A model generated the notes under the pieces. It ran no database searches. It saw only the letters and a list, made by a program, of their open reading frames with translations, and was not told the DNA's origin. This document shows positions 1-7,807 of a DNA stretch of 54,274 bases, one piece after another. The position numbers and the translations under genes are program-made. Position 1 is the first letter of the stretch. Each line of letters begins with the position of its first letter. This stretch comes from Hyphomonadaceae bacterium UBA2389 (GTDB taxonomy: Bacteria > Pseudomonadota > Alphaproteobacteria > Caulobacterales > Aquidulcibacteraceae): the NCBI GenBank assembly GCA_002343395.1, contig DDSN01000035.1, positions 1-54,274 of the forward strand. The letters run 5' to 3'.

Positions 1-1
1 C

Positions 2-1072
2 TGGTTCATGGAAATGAACACGCGGCTGCAAGTCGAACACCCGGTGACCGAAGAGATCACCGGGCAGGACTTGGTCGAGTGGCAGCTGCGCGTCGCAAGC
101 GGCGAAAGGCTGCCGCTAAAGCAGGAAGAGTTGAAGATCAGCGGCCACGCCATAGAGGCGCGACTGTATGCGGAAAATCCTGACACGGGATTCTTGCCGA
201 GCACCGGCAAGCTCGGAATCTTCGAGCTCCCAAACGCGTGGCGCGGGACGGCTCGCGTGGACGCGGCCGTGTATCGTGGCGATGAGATTTCTCCCCACTA
301 CGACCCAATGATCGCAAAGATCATCGTACATGGTGAGAACCGGAAGGCGGTGATAGCCGCGCTGCGCGAGGAATGTGCGCAAATCAAAGTGTGGCCTGTT
401 CTGACTAATGCTGGCTTTCTCGTTCGTTGCCTTGGAGACGAAACGTTTGACTCGGGCGATGTGGATACGGGGCTGATCAGCGCGGCGGGCGACCGTTTGA
501 GCAAGACGCCGCCGCCGACCGATACAATTCTCCGAGGCGCCGCGCGTGCATTCATTGGATCGATCTTCAACGATTGGACGCCTGCTGGTCGCGAACGCGC
601 CCCCAGAACGCCTTGGGCATCGCTCGAAGGCTTTCGTCTTAACGCCCAGCGATTGTCGCGCGTGCACCTGCGCTACAAGGGCAAGTCTGTTGATGTCGCT
701 CTCGATGGGGACGATTGGGCATCGTCTCACGCGATGCCAGGTGTAGGTAGAGACGACCAAGGTCGTCGCGCCACAATCGTCTTCTCCGACGGCGAAGCGT
801 ACGAGTTCACCCTCGACACCGGCGAGCGCGAAGGCGGAGAGTTGGCCGCCGGCGATGGCGCGATCCTTTCCCCCATGCCGGGCAAGATCGTCTCTGTCGC
901 AGCCAAAGCCGGCGCCACGTTGAAGAGGGGCGATCCCATTCTCGTGCTCGAAGCCATGAAGATGGAGCACACGCTCACCGCGCCGTTCGATGGCAAGCTC
1001 GTCGAGCTGAATGCAAAACAAGGCGCGCAGGTGAGCGAAGGCGTGGTGCTGGCGAGGCTGGAGAAAGAGTAG
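2..1072 (+). CDS. mccA: Acyl-CoA carboxylase biotin-containing alpha subunit, probably methylcrotonyl-CoA carboxylase (5' truncated)
   Basis: C-terminal ~357 residues of a biotin-dependent carboxylase alpha subunit; the N-terminal ATP-grasp part lies outside the window. The frame opens in the biotin-carboxylase active-site signature (EMNTRLQVEHPVTE) and runs through the biotin-carboxylase C-terminal domain (HAIEARLYAENP; HYDPMIAKII). It ends in a biotinyl domain with the lysine acceptor motif EAMKMEH. The family carboxylates biotin with ATP and bicarbonate and passes CO2 to an acyl-CoA on the beta subunit. The GDVDTG segment after the biotin-carboxylase domain looks more like methylcrotonyl-CoA (leucine catabolism) than propionyl-CoA carboxylase; this is inference. 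Cytoplasmic. The beta subunit is not in the window. Confidence 0.85.
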   Translation, partial: WFMEMNTRLQVEHPVTEEITGQDLVEWQLRVASGERLPLKQEELKISGHAIEARLYAENPDTGFLPSTGKLGIFELPNAWRGTARVDAAVYRGDEISPHYDPMIAKIIVHGENRKAVIAALREECAQIKVWPVLTNAGFLVRCLGDETFDSGDVDTGLISAAGDRLSKTPPPTDTILRGAARAFIGSIFNDWTPAGRERAPRTPWASLEGFRLNAQRLSRVHLRYKGKSVDVALDGDDWASSHAMPGVGRDDQGRRATIVFSDGEAYEFTLDTGEREGGELAAGDGAILSPMPGKIVSVAAKAGATLKRGDPILVLEAMKMEHTLTAPFDGKLVELNAKQGAQVSEGVVLARLEKE

Positions 1073-1099
1073 CGCCGCCGCGAACGGTGGCGCTCGACA

Positions 1100-2080
1100 T
1101 CAGCGCCTGAACAATAGCTCCCAGGCCGACCTTGGCGGCAAGCGCGCGGGGCGGGGCTTCGGGGGCAACACCAGAGCGGCCGCGGCCTCTTCTTCGATCG
1201 CGCGCGCGGCCTCCATCGCCGCTGCGCTGACGGCCTTGGCCGCCGAGCGCGCTTCTTCGCTCAGACACCAGGCGAAGCTCCTGTCGATCTCCGCCGTGGT
1301 GGCCGTGTCGGCCTGTAGGCAAACTGGCCAACCGAGAGCGCGGGCTTGTCGCGTGAGCTTGTCGCCGCCGGCCACGGCGTCGATCGCCAATACGGGCACG
1401 CCGTTGCGCAGCGCATAGACAAACCCGTGGAGGCGATTGGTCAGCAGCACGTCCACGCGGGAGAGGATCGAAGAGAGGATCGTTGAGGAGTTGTTCGCGA
1501 CAAGCGTGGATGCGCTGGGCCAGTCCGTCGCGATCTCTATGGATGCGAGATTGCGCCGACGGATGAGGTCGTCAATCAAGGCGAGCGTTTCGTTGTGACG
1601 TTGGCGGGCGCCGTATTCGCGCTGCCGCTTCACGACGCAACGCCCCACGACGGACCCGCGTTCGATGGGGCGCGTGAAGGTGAGATCGGCGCGCGTGGCG
1701 CGGTCGCTGTCGCGCTCCACCAATACGTCGAAGGGATTCCATTCCGCCAGCGGCGCGACCATGGTGAGGTTCACGCCAATCTTGTGACAGTGCTGGTACT
1801 CCTCAAGCCGCACACCGTTGCGGTGCAGCAGATCCTCATAGCAGGGTCCGCAAACGACGATCACATGCGAATAGCGCAAGGGGTCGGCCTGCGCTGGGCT
1901 GATCGCGCCGTCCATGCGCGCCTGCAGCGATTTCGAGTAGGGCGCGATGTCGAACGGCAATCCCGCGCTGGCGCACCAGTCCTTGACCGCCTCAAGCGAT
2001 TCAATGTCGCCGACTGTTGAGAAGTGGCCGATAATGAGCGCCCGTGCAGGCGAATTGGCGTTGGGCGCGGTAGGGCTCAT
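1100..2080 (-). CDS. Polysaccharide pyruvyl transferase family protein
   Basis: 326 residues. The C-terminal half has the family hallmark: a strand followed by TNRLHGFVYALRNGVPVLAID and then GGDKLTRQARALGWP, as in CsaB/WcaK-like enzymes that move pyruvate from PEP to glycan sugars or related acceptors. The N-terminal half is a Rossmann-like glycosyltransferase fold (ALIIGHFSTVGDIESLEAV). No signal peptide, so probably cytoplasmic, acting on sugar precursors. Its C-terminus is basic and proline-rich. The gene is divergent from the glycosyltransferase starting at 2197, with a 116-bp gap that must hold both promoters; together they suggest surface-glycan synthesis. The acceptor is unknown and no strong Shine-Dalgarno precedes the ATG. 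Confidence 0.72.
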   Translation of the reverse strand: MSPTAPNANSPARALIIGHFSTVGDIESLEAVKDWCASAGLPFDIAPYSKSLQARMDGAISPAQADPLRYSHVIVVCGPCYEDLLHRNGVRLEEYQHCHKIGVNLTMVAPLAEWNPFDVLVERDSDRATRADLTFTRPIERGSVVGRCVVKRQREYGARQRHNETLALIDDLIRRRNLASIEIATDWPSASTLVANNSSTILSSILSRVDVLLTNRLHGFVYALRNGVPVLAIDAVAGGDKLTRQARALGWPVCLQADTATTAEIDRSFAWCLSEEARSAAKAVSAAAMEAARAIEEEAAAALVLPPKPRPARLPPRSAWELLFRR

Positions 2081-2196
2081 GGTTCAATCTTTAGAGGCTC
2101 GCTGACGGTCTCACTCTAGCCGAGACGTTCGGCGGATGTCTAAACAAGCAGGGCGGGGCGTTCCAAGAAAACGGGTCCGTTGGGAAGAGGGGGCCC

Positions 2197-3225
2197 ATGC
2201 TCGCGGTCCAAGTCGCGGTGATGAAGGGGCGGGGCGGCGTGCTGACCGCCGCGCGCCACTATGCGCGCATGTTCGACGCGGTCGGAACGCCGTCGCTTTG
2301 CCTTTATCGCGGCCCCGCAGGCGACATCCTTCGGCAAGACGGCGTGCGGGTCGTAGACGCACCCGCGTCCATGACGTCGCCGTTCCACTTTTTGTTCGAA
2401 CGCGGCCTCAGAAGGCGGATTCTCGACGCCTCCGCGGGCGCACCGCCAGATATCATCGTCGTTCACAGCGATAAGGCGCTGGACGCGGCAAGGGCCGCGT
2501 TTCCAGAGGCGGGCATCGTGGCGGTGTGCCACTCGGACAAATTTAAGCGCAAGAGTAGCGCCGATCTCGTCATCACACTCAATGAAGCCCAACACAGGAG
2601 CGCTCAAGAGCGCCTTCACGGGCCTCATGTCGCGTGCCTGGGCAACCCATATTTGGCGCAGCCGGCGCCGCCGGCGAAGCCGCCCGGCGGACTGCGCTTC
2701 AATTTCGTTGGACGTTTCATCGCAACCAAGGATCCGCTTGCGCTGGTGCATGCGGCCGCGCGGTTGGGCAAACCGGCGCCTGCTTTGCGGTTTATCGGCG
2801 ACGGAGAGTTGGCCGCACAGATCAAGGAGGCGGCCGAGGCCGCCGGCATGGCGATCGAGACGCCGGGCTGGCTTTGGAAGCCTTTCGCCGATTTTCATGA
2901 CCACGATGTTCTGGTCTCGCCGTCTCACTGGGAGGGGCTGCCCTATCTGTTGCAGGAGGCTCTGGACTTCTGCGTTCCGATCATCGCGAGCGACATCCCC
3001 GGGAACCGCAAAGCGCTGGGAGACGGACGTTTTGGCCTGCTCGCGCCTCTGGGAGACCCAGGAGGGCTGGCCGGGGCCATGGGGCAGGCGACACGAGACT
3101 TGGGCGCACTCCAGGCGATGGCCCAGTTGGGGCGTGCCGCGGTGGTTGAGAACTACGGTGCGAGGCCGTTCTGGGGCGCGCTGACAGGGGCGTTAGACGA
3201 GGCGAAAAAGTCGCAGCGCCGTTAG
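2197..3225 (+). CDS. Glycosyltransferase, GT-B fold (family 1/4-like)
   Basis: 342 residues. The C-terminal half carries the GT4 donor-binding pattern: FNFVGRFIATKDPLALVHA, then RFIGDGEL, then SPSHWEGLPYLLQEALDFCVPIIASDIPGN. The EGLPYLLQEAL segment corresponds to the E-x7-E nucleotide-sugar motif. The N-terminal part (MLAVQVAVMKGRGGVLTAA) is the glycine-rich acceptor-side loop. Such enzymes transfer a sugar from a nucleotide-sugar to a growing glycan or lipid carrier at the cytoplasmic face of the membrane. A purine-rich stretch just upstream of the ATG serves as ribosome-binding site. It is divergent from the pyruvyl-transferase-like gene, probably one glycan pathway. Donor and acceptor cannot be read from the sequence. 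Confidence 0.82.
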   Translation: MLAVQVAVMKGRGGVLTAARHYARMFDAVGTPSLCLYRGPAGDILRQDGVRVVDAPASMTSPFHFLFERGLRRRILDASAGAPPDIIVVHSDKALDAARAAFPEAGIVAVCHSDKFKRKSSADLVITLNEAQHRSAQERLHGPHVACLGNPYLAQPAPPAKPPGGLRFNFVGRFIATKDPLALVHAAARLGKPAPALRFIGDGELAAQIKEAAEAAGMAIETPGWLWKPFADFHDHDVLVSPSHWEGLPYLLQEALDFCVPIIASDIPGNRKALGDGRFGLLAPLGDPGGLAGAMGQATRDLGALQAMAQLGRAAVVENYGARPFWGALTGALDEAKKSQRR

Positions 3226-3331
3226 GCGTTTGCCTTTGGCGCGACCAGTTGTAGCGCCAGCGCGACGAATGCACACGCGCGCCTGTAGAGCGGCCTACGC
3301 AGGGGGGGGCGGTTTTCGCTAGGGTGCGTCG

Positions 3332-4456
3332 GTGGCGATGCATGAAGTTCAGCCGAGCGCCCGCGGGAGCGGACTTTGGGAGCGGCCCGCGTGGACGCGC
3401 TGGGGCGCGCATTGCGGCTTTTGGTTAATCTACCTCGCTTTCCGGACTGCGGCTGCGGGGTCCGATCCGCCAGAGGACATGCTGGAGTTTCCGTATCTCG
3501 CCAACCGCGTTCTTGTTGTGGCCAGCTATTTCGTTGTGACGGGGTTGCTGCTTGCCGCGCTGGCGGGGCCGCGAGCTACACGGTCGAGTTGGGCGATCAA
3601 TCTGTCGCTGGTTTTGGGCGCGCTGGCGTTGGCGCCGCTGACGCAGTGGAGCGAGGTGATCTGGCCGCGCGTGCTCGCGGGCGTTTCGCCCGAACCCTAC
3701 GCCTTCATCATGTACCTCTTTCAATTCGGCTGGGCGTTGCCGCTGTGGGGGCTAACGCAGGCGCTGCTCGGCTATCACTTCGAGAGCATGGCGCAGGCGC
3801 GGGCGGTCGCGCGCGCGCAAGCGCTAGCTTACGACGCGCAGCTCAAGATGCTGCATTACCAGATCAATCCGCACTTCCTGTTCAACACGTTGAACGCGAT
3901 TTCGACGCTCGTGCTGGAACGACGCAACGAGCAGGCCGAGGGCATGTTGCTCAAACTGGCGGGTTTTCTCAGATATTCGCTCGATCGCCAGCCCACGGAA
4001 CTCGCGGCGCTGTCCGACGAATTGGAGGCGCAGCGCAAGTACCTGGAAATCGAACAAACCCGTTTCGACGAAAAACTGCGCGTCACGTTCAGTATCGAGC
4101 CAGGCTTGGAAAAGGCGCGGCTCCCAAGCTTGATTCTACAACCGATCCTGGAGAATGCGATCAAATACGCGATCACGCCGCGCGCGGAAGGCGGGCGCAT
4201 CGATGTTTCGGCGCGGCGCGATGGAAATGTCTTGCTCATCGTGGTGGAGGACGACGGGCCAGGCTTGCCGGCCGCCGCGGACGGCGGGCGGCGCGGCCTT
4301 GGGCTCGCGAACGCGCGCGAGCGCCTGGATGTGGTTTATGGACCGCGCGCGGGGCTCCTTGCACGCAATCGTGAACCCACCGGTTGCCGCGTAGAGTTAT
4401 GGTTGCCGCTGGAGGAAGAAAGTGTCGGGCGCACCCTTACGCCTTCTCTTGGCTGA
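3332..4456 (+). CDS. LytS/AlgZ-type sensor histidine kinase
   Basis: 374 residues. The N-terminal ~155 residues contain about four hydrophobic membrane segments. A short coiled linker is followed by the His_kinase (LytS family) phospho-acceptor region HYQINPHFLFNTLNAIS, with the acceptor histidine in NPHFLFN, and an HATPase domain with N-box ILQPILENAIKYA and G-box DDGPGLP and GRRGLGLANARERL. This family senses a membrane or periplasmic cue and phosphorylates a LytTR regulator. The partner starts at 4422 and overlaps by 35 bp, which indicates translational coupling. The start is GTG at 3332 or ATG two codons later at 3338. The signal is unknown. Confidence 0.87.
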   Translation: MAMHEVQPSARGSGLWERPAWTRWGAHCGFWLIYLAFRTAAAGSDPPEDMLEFPYLANRVLVVASYFVVTGLLLAALAGPRATRSSWAINLSLVLGALALAPLTQWSEVIWPRVLAGVSPEPYAFIMYLFQFGWALPLWGLTQALLGYHFESMAQARAVARAQALAYDAQLKMLHYQINPHFLFNTLNAISTLVLERRNEQAEGMLLKLAGFLRYSLDRQPTELAALSDELEAQRKYLEIEQTRFDEKLRVTFSIEPGLEKARLPSLILQPILENAIKYAITPRAEGGRIDVSARRDGNVLLIVVEDDGPGLPAAADGGRRGLGLANARERLDVVYGPRAGLLARNREPTGCRVELWLPLEEESVGRTLTPSLG

Positions 4457-5222
4457 TGACGAACCGCTCGCGCTGCGGCGCATGAGAGTGGCGCTGCAGG
4501 CGATCCGCGATGTCGAGGTCGTTGGCGCCGCGAGCGATGGCGTTCAGGCGATGAGCGCCATGCGCGAACTGCGTCCAGACGTGGTGTTGCTCGATATCCG
4601 CATGCCGTTGGCGGATGGCTTTGAGGTCGCCAATGCGGTCGAAGATTGCGGCTCGCCGGCGGTGATCTTCGTCTCGGCTTACGAATCCTATGCGTTGAAG
4701 GCGTTCGAGACCTCCGCCGTGGATTATTTGCTGAAGCCTGTCGAGTTCGGACGGCTGGAGGCGGCGCTGGAGCGCGCCCGCGAACGCCGCGCTGAGAGAG
4801 ACGCGGGGCGGCGCGCGGAGGAGCTGGCGTCCGTGCTCGAAGCGCTGAAGCGCGAGGCGCATGGCCGTGACGGGCCTCGCTACGAGCGCGAGTTCTGGAT
4901 TCGCGATCGAGGGCGCTTCCTTCGCGTTCCCGTGGCGGAGGTTGATCGCATTGAGGCCGAGCGCGACTACGTGCGGCTCTATTGGGACGGTCGCACGCTG
5001 CTCCACCGCGAGACCATGTCCAATCTCGAAGAGAAGCTCGATCCGAACATCATGTTGCGGGTTCACCGTTCGGCGTTCGTCAACTGGAACCGGATGAAGG
5101 CGGTGCGCCGAGACGGCAACGGCAGGCTCATGGCGGTCTTGCAGAGCGATGAGGAGGTGCCGGTGAGCCGCGCCTACGCTCAGCGGGTGATGGCGGAGAT
5201 GAAGTCGCGCTCACGCGCTTGA
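4422..5222 (+). CDS. LytTR-family response regulator
   Basis: 266 residues. An N-terminal receiver domain carries the acidic pair in LLADDEPLALRRM, the phospho-acceptor Asp in DVVLLDIRMP and the Lys in LLKPVEF. A C-terminal LytTR DNA-binding domain has FLRVPVAEVDRIEAERDYVRL and LDPNIMLRVHRSAFVN. The start is GTG at 4422, placed directly behind GGAGGAAGAA (4411-4420), which decides it. The gene overlaps the end of the sensor gene. LytTR proteins bind direct repeats of about 9-12 bp; no target was identified here. The pair is followed after 33 bp by hisS, with a 14-bp palindrome between. Confidence 0.9.
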   Translation: MSGAPLRLLLADDEPLALRRMRVALQAIRDVEVVGAASDGVQAMSAMRELRPDVVLLDIRMPLADGFEVANAVEDCGSPAVIFVSAYESYALKAFETSAVDYLLKPVEFGRLEAALERARERRAERDAGRRAEELASVLEALKREAHGRDGPRYEREFWIRDRGRFLRVPVAEVDRIEAERDYVRLYWDGRTLLHRETMSNLEEKLDPNIMLRVHRSAFVNWNRMKAVRRDGNGRLMAVLQSDEEVPVSRAYAQRVMAEMKSRSRA

Positions 5223-5228
5223 CGCCCG

Positions 5229-5242
5229 GCGCCAGCTGGCGC
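5229..5242. repeat. Perfect 14-bp palindrome upstream of hisS
   Basis: GCGCCAGCTGGCGC reads identically on both strands and lies between the regulator stop codon (5222) and the hisS ATG (5256). It could form a short hairpin in the hisS leader or be a protein-binding site. No T-run follows, so it does not look like an intrinsic terminator. Confidence 0.5.
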
Positions 5243-5255
5243 AACTCAGCCTGCT

Positions 5256-6596
5256 ATGTCTGGTCAAAAGAAAAGGCCGCTGGAGTTTTCCATCAGCGGT
5301 TTCCCCGAGTATCTGCCGCAGTACCGCCGCGTGGAGATGCGGTGGTTGAAAAGCATCGCCGAGACCTTCGAAAGCTACGGCTACGCCAACATTGAGACGC
5401 CCTCGGTTGAGGCGATCGAAACGCTCATGGCCAAGGGCGAAGACGTCGATAAGGAGATCTATGCGCTGACGCGGCTGGCGGCGGACAGTGCTTCCAGCGA
5501 GGAAGCCAAACTCGCGTTGCACTACGATCTGACCGTGCCCTTCGCGCGCTACGTCGCGGACCACTTTTCCGAACTGACCTTCCCATTCAAGCGTTACCAG
5601 ATGCAGCGCGTGTGGCGCGGGGAGCGTCCCCAGGAGGGGCGCTATCGCGAGTTCACACAATGCGACATCGACGTCGTGGATCAGAATAGCGTTTCGCTCG
5701 CCTATGACGCCGAGATGCTCGAAGTCGTTATGACCGCCTTGGCGCGGATCGAGGTCGGGCCGGTTCTCTTTCAGGTGAGCAATCGCAAACTCATGCAAGG
5801 CGTCAGCGAGTGGCTCGGCGCCAAGGATGCGCAAGTTCTCGCGCGGTTGATCGACAAACTTGGCAAAATGCCGCGCGAAGTGATGATCGAGCGGCTGAGG
5901 GCCGAATGCGGGCTGTCGGATGGAAACGCTGAAAAGTGCCTCGCGTTCGCCGATATCAAGGGATCGTTCGCAGAGGTGCGCGCGCGCGTGGCCGAGTTGG
6001 GCGTGACAGGAGCAGCGGCGTTCGACGAAGGCATGGCTGAACTCGACGCCGTGCTCTCGCGGGTCGAAAGCATCGCATCAGGCTCGGTGCGTGTCGAAGC
6101 GGACCTCTCGATCTCCCGAGGTTTCGATTACTATACGGGATCGATCTATGAAGCGCGCTTTGTGGATTTTCCGGGGTATTCCTCGATCTGCGCCGGCGGC
6201 CGTTACGACAATCTCGTCGGCTCATTTATCCGCCGCAATTTGCCCGGAGTGGGGATTTCGATCGGACTGACGCGCATCTTCACCAAGCTCTTGAAGGAAG
6301 GACGCATCGAGGGAGAACGCGCGTGCCCGACGCAAATTCTCATGGCCAATCTCGACGCCGCGGCGGGGCCAGCGACGGCCAGCAAGGCGCAGGTTTTGCG
6401 CGCGCGTGGGTTTAGCGTCGAACTCTACCCAGAGCCCGCGCGCCTCGATAAGCAACTCAAGTACGCGGACCGGAAAGGCATCCCCTACGTATGGCTTTCG
6501 TTCGCGGAGGGCGATCAGGTCAAACCGATGTTCGGGGGCGAACAACGCGCCGCGGACGCCGCCTCTTTTGTGCCGGAAACGCCCGCGGTTCCTTGA
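5256..6596 (+). CDS. hisS: Histidyl-tRNA synthetase (divergent, actinobacterial/eukaryote-like type)
   Basis: 446 residues; class II synthetase charging tRNA-His. Class II motif 1 lies near the N-terminus. Motif 2 includes KRYQMQRVWRGERPQEGRYREFTQ. The histidine-specific motifs LSISRGFDYYTG and SICAGGRYDNLVG are present, and motif 3 follows as GVGISIGLTRI. A C-terminal anticodon-binding domain follows (ILMANLD to YVWLSFAEGDQVKPM). The segment LHYDLTVPFARYVADH replaces the LRPEGT-type segment of E. coli HisRS and is typical of the actinobacterial/eukaryotic-like branch (family knowledge). The cognate tRNA-His gene starts 40 bp downstream, an unusual linkage discussed in the findings. Confidence 0.93.
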   Translation: MSGQKKRPLEFSISGFPEYLPQYRRVEMRWLKSIAETFESYGYANIETPSVEAIETLMAKGEDVDKEIYALTRLAADSASSEEAKLALHYDLTVPFARYVADHFSELTFPFKRYQMQRVWRGERPQEGRYREFTQCDIDVVDQNSVSLAYDAEMLEVVMTALARIEVGPVLFQVSNRKLMQGVSEWLGAKDAQVLARLIDKLGKMPREVMIERLRAECGLSDGNAEKCLAFADIKGSFAEVRARVAELGVTGAAAFDEGMAELDAVLSRVESIASGSVRVEADLSISRGFDYYTGSIYEARFVDFPGYSSICAGGRYDNLVGSFIRRNLPGVGISIGLTRIFTKLLKEGRIEGERACPTQILMANLDAAAGPATASKAQVLRARGFSVELYPEPARLDKQLKYADRKGIPYVWLSFAEGDQVKPMFGGEQRAADAASFVPETPAVP

Positions 6597-6600
6597 CGGG

Positions 6601-6632
6601 AAGGGGCGAAAACGCCAAGAAGAGCGCCCCTT
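6601..6632 (+). terminator. Hairpin between hisS and tRNA-His
   Basis: AAGGGGCG (6601-6608) pairs perfectly with CGCCCCTT (6625-6632) around a 16-nt loop, ending four bases before the tRNA. The T-run is only three bases, so it is a weak terminator candidate or a processing structure separating the hisS mRNA from the tRNA. Confidence 0.45.
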
Positions 6633-6635
6633 TGT

Positions 6636-6711
6636 GGCGGCTGTAGCTCAGGGGTAGAGCAACCGGTTGTGGTCCGGTCGGTCGTGGGTTCAAATCCCAT
6701 CAGTCGCCCCA
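6636..6711 (+). tRNA. tRNA-His (GTG) with encoded G-1 and C73
   Basis: Cloverleaf read by eye. Acceptor 6637-6643 pairs with 6701-6707 (one G-T wobble). U8-A9 are present. The D stem is 6646-6649/6657-6660, the anticodon stem 6662-6666/6674-6678 with GTG at 6669-6671, and the T stem 6684-6688/6696-6700. C73 is at 6708 and CCA is encoded at 6709-6711. The base before the acceptor, G6636, faces C73 and provides the canonical G-1:C73 identity pair. Many alphaproteobacterial tRNA-His genes have lost this pair. Confidence 0.93.
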
Positions 6712-6713
6712 TT

Positions 6714-7109
6714 TCACTCCACGGTGAAGCCGAGCTGCCCTTGCATGTCATGGCCCGAACCGGTGGCCGTCCAGCGCACTTGGTAGGCGCCGGACTCCAT
6801 CGTAGGCAGCGCGACCGAATAGGTTGTTGAAGCGGTCGCCGCGCGACGGAAGGTGGCGCCCTGGACGGCGGCGCCCGCTTCGTCGTTCAACGCCACCGTT
6901 TGCAGCATGACGGGATGGGCGAACACCAGCGTCAACGTCCGAGGCGACTGCGCTAGCACCGCGCCGTCGGCGGGCATGGACGAGGCGAGCATGGCGGCGG
7001 TGTGCGCGTGCTCGGTCGAGTCATGACCGCCGTGGCCGCCGCGCTGGGCGTAGGCCTGCGCCGCGAAGAGGGCGCCCGCCACCGCGATTGCCGTAAGAAC
7101 CTGTTTCAT
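6714..7109 (-). CDS. copC: CopC-like periplasmic copper-binding protein
   Basis: 131 residues. Signal peptide MKQVLTAIAVAGALFAAQAYA, then a His-rich mature N-terminus (GGHGGHDSTEHAH) and a CopC beta-sandwich beginning SSMPADGAVLAQSPRTLTLVF, close to the usual SxPADGaxlaxxPxxVxLxF pattern. CopC proteins bind and carry copper in the periplasm. The start at 7109 is chosen because GGAGC lies just upstream and the signal peptide begins there. It is the last gene of the csoR-copA-copB-copC operon, 8 bp after copB. Its stop codon lies only two bases from the 3' end of the convergent tRNA-His gene. Confidence 0.85.
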   Translation of the reverse strand: MKQVLTAIAVAGALFAAQAYAQRGGHGGHDSTEHAHTAAMLASSMPADGAVLAQSPRTLTLVFAHPVMLQTVALNDEAGAAVQGATFRRAATASTTYSVALPTMESGAYQVRWTATGSGHDMQGQLGFTVE

Positions 7110-7117
7110 GGGTGCTC

Positions 7118-7807
7118 CTAGTACCAAAAGCGCAATCCCGCGCGCACAGCCGCGTTTTCGACCTCCGCCCCAGCGGCGCGCCGCCGTGAAGCGGTTTCGC
7201 CAAGCGCGCGCTCCCAGGTCAGATCGACATACGGAGCGAACTTGCGCGTGACCTCATAGCGAACCTGAAGGCCGATCTCGCCGTTGGCGAAGCCCGCCCC
7301 CACATCCAACCGCGGAACGTCTTGGGCGTATGCTTCGAGTTCCGCATAGGGCTCGGCTATGAGCCGTTGCGAGAGGTGCAGGTCAAGGCTCTGGCGCAGC
7401 CGCGCGCTGACGTCGCCGTGTTCGCTAAGGAAAGCGGTCGCCTCCGTTTCAAACCGGTAAGGAGCCAAGCCCTGAACGCCGAGCGCCAGATGCGCTGTGG
7501 AGTCCGGCTCCAAGTCGAGGCGTACGCCGGCCTGGACGTCCCAGAAGTCGGCGATGGCATGGCTCCATAGCGCTTGAATTTCGGCGCCCGTCACGTCGCC
7601 ATCCTCGATCTCGCCTTCGCTCTTGAACCAGAGCTTGTCGCGGTCGCCGCCGACCCAAGCGTCGCCCTCCCAAGTCAAAACGTCCGCATCGTTAATGCGC
7701 GCGGCGTCAAATTCGGCGCGAACCATGGAAAACGTCGCGGGCTCCATGGCTGTCGCCGCGCCGATCGAGGCGAGCGAGATGCCCAGGGCTAACAGCGCGG
7801 GCCTCAC
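7118..7807 (-). CDS. copB: Copper resistance protein B, outer-membrane
   Basis: 229 residues with an N-terminal signal sequence ending near AATAME. The body matches the CopB/PcoB beta-barrel pattern: DKLWFKSEGE, ALWSHAIADFWDVQAGVRLD, ETEATAFLSEHGDVSARLRQSLDLHLSQRLIAEPYAE and the terminal aromatic residue (LRFWY) of barrel proteins. The usual long Met/His-rich N-terminal segment is absent, so this is a short version. The GTG start overlaps the copA stop codon, so translation is coupled. Probable role: copper sequestration or export at the outer membrane together with CopA. Confidence 0.9.
   Translation of the reverse strand: MRPALLALGISLASIGAATAMEPATFSMVRAEFDAARINDADVLTWEGDAWVGGDRDKLWFKSEGEIEDGDVTGAEIQALWSHAIADFWDVQAGVRLDLEPDSTAHLALGVQGLAPYRFETEATAFLSEHGDVSARLRQSLDLHLSQRLIAEPYAELEAYAQDVPRLDVGAGFANGEIGLQVRYEVTRKFAPYVDLTWERALGETASRRRAAGAEVENAAVRAGLRFWY

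Noticed and set aside
3376..4374. 332-codon frame in another frame of the histidine-kinase gene
   Set aside because: Arg/Ala-rich low-complexity translation; the kinase frame has all expected motifs.
5256..6596. HisZ, the synthetase-like regulator of ATP phosphoribosyltransferase
   Set aside because: All class II catalytic motifs, the histidine motifs and the anticodon-binding domain are present, and a tRNA-His follows.
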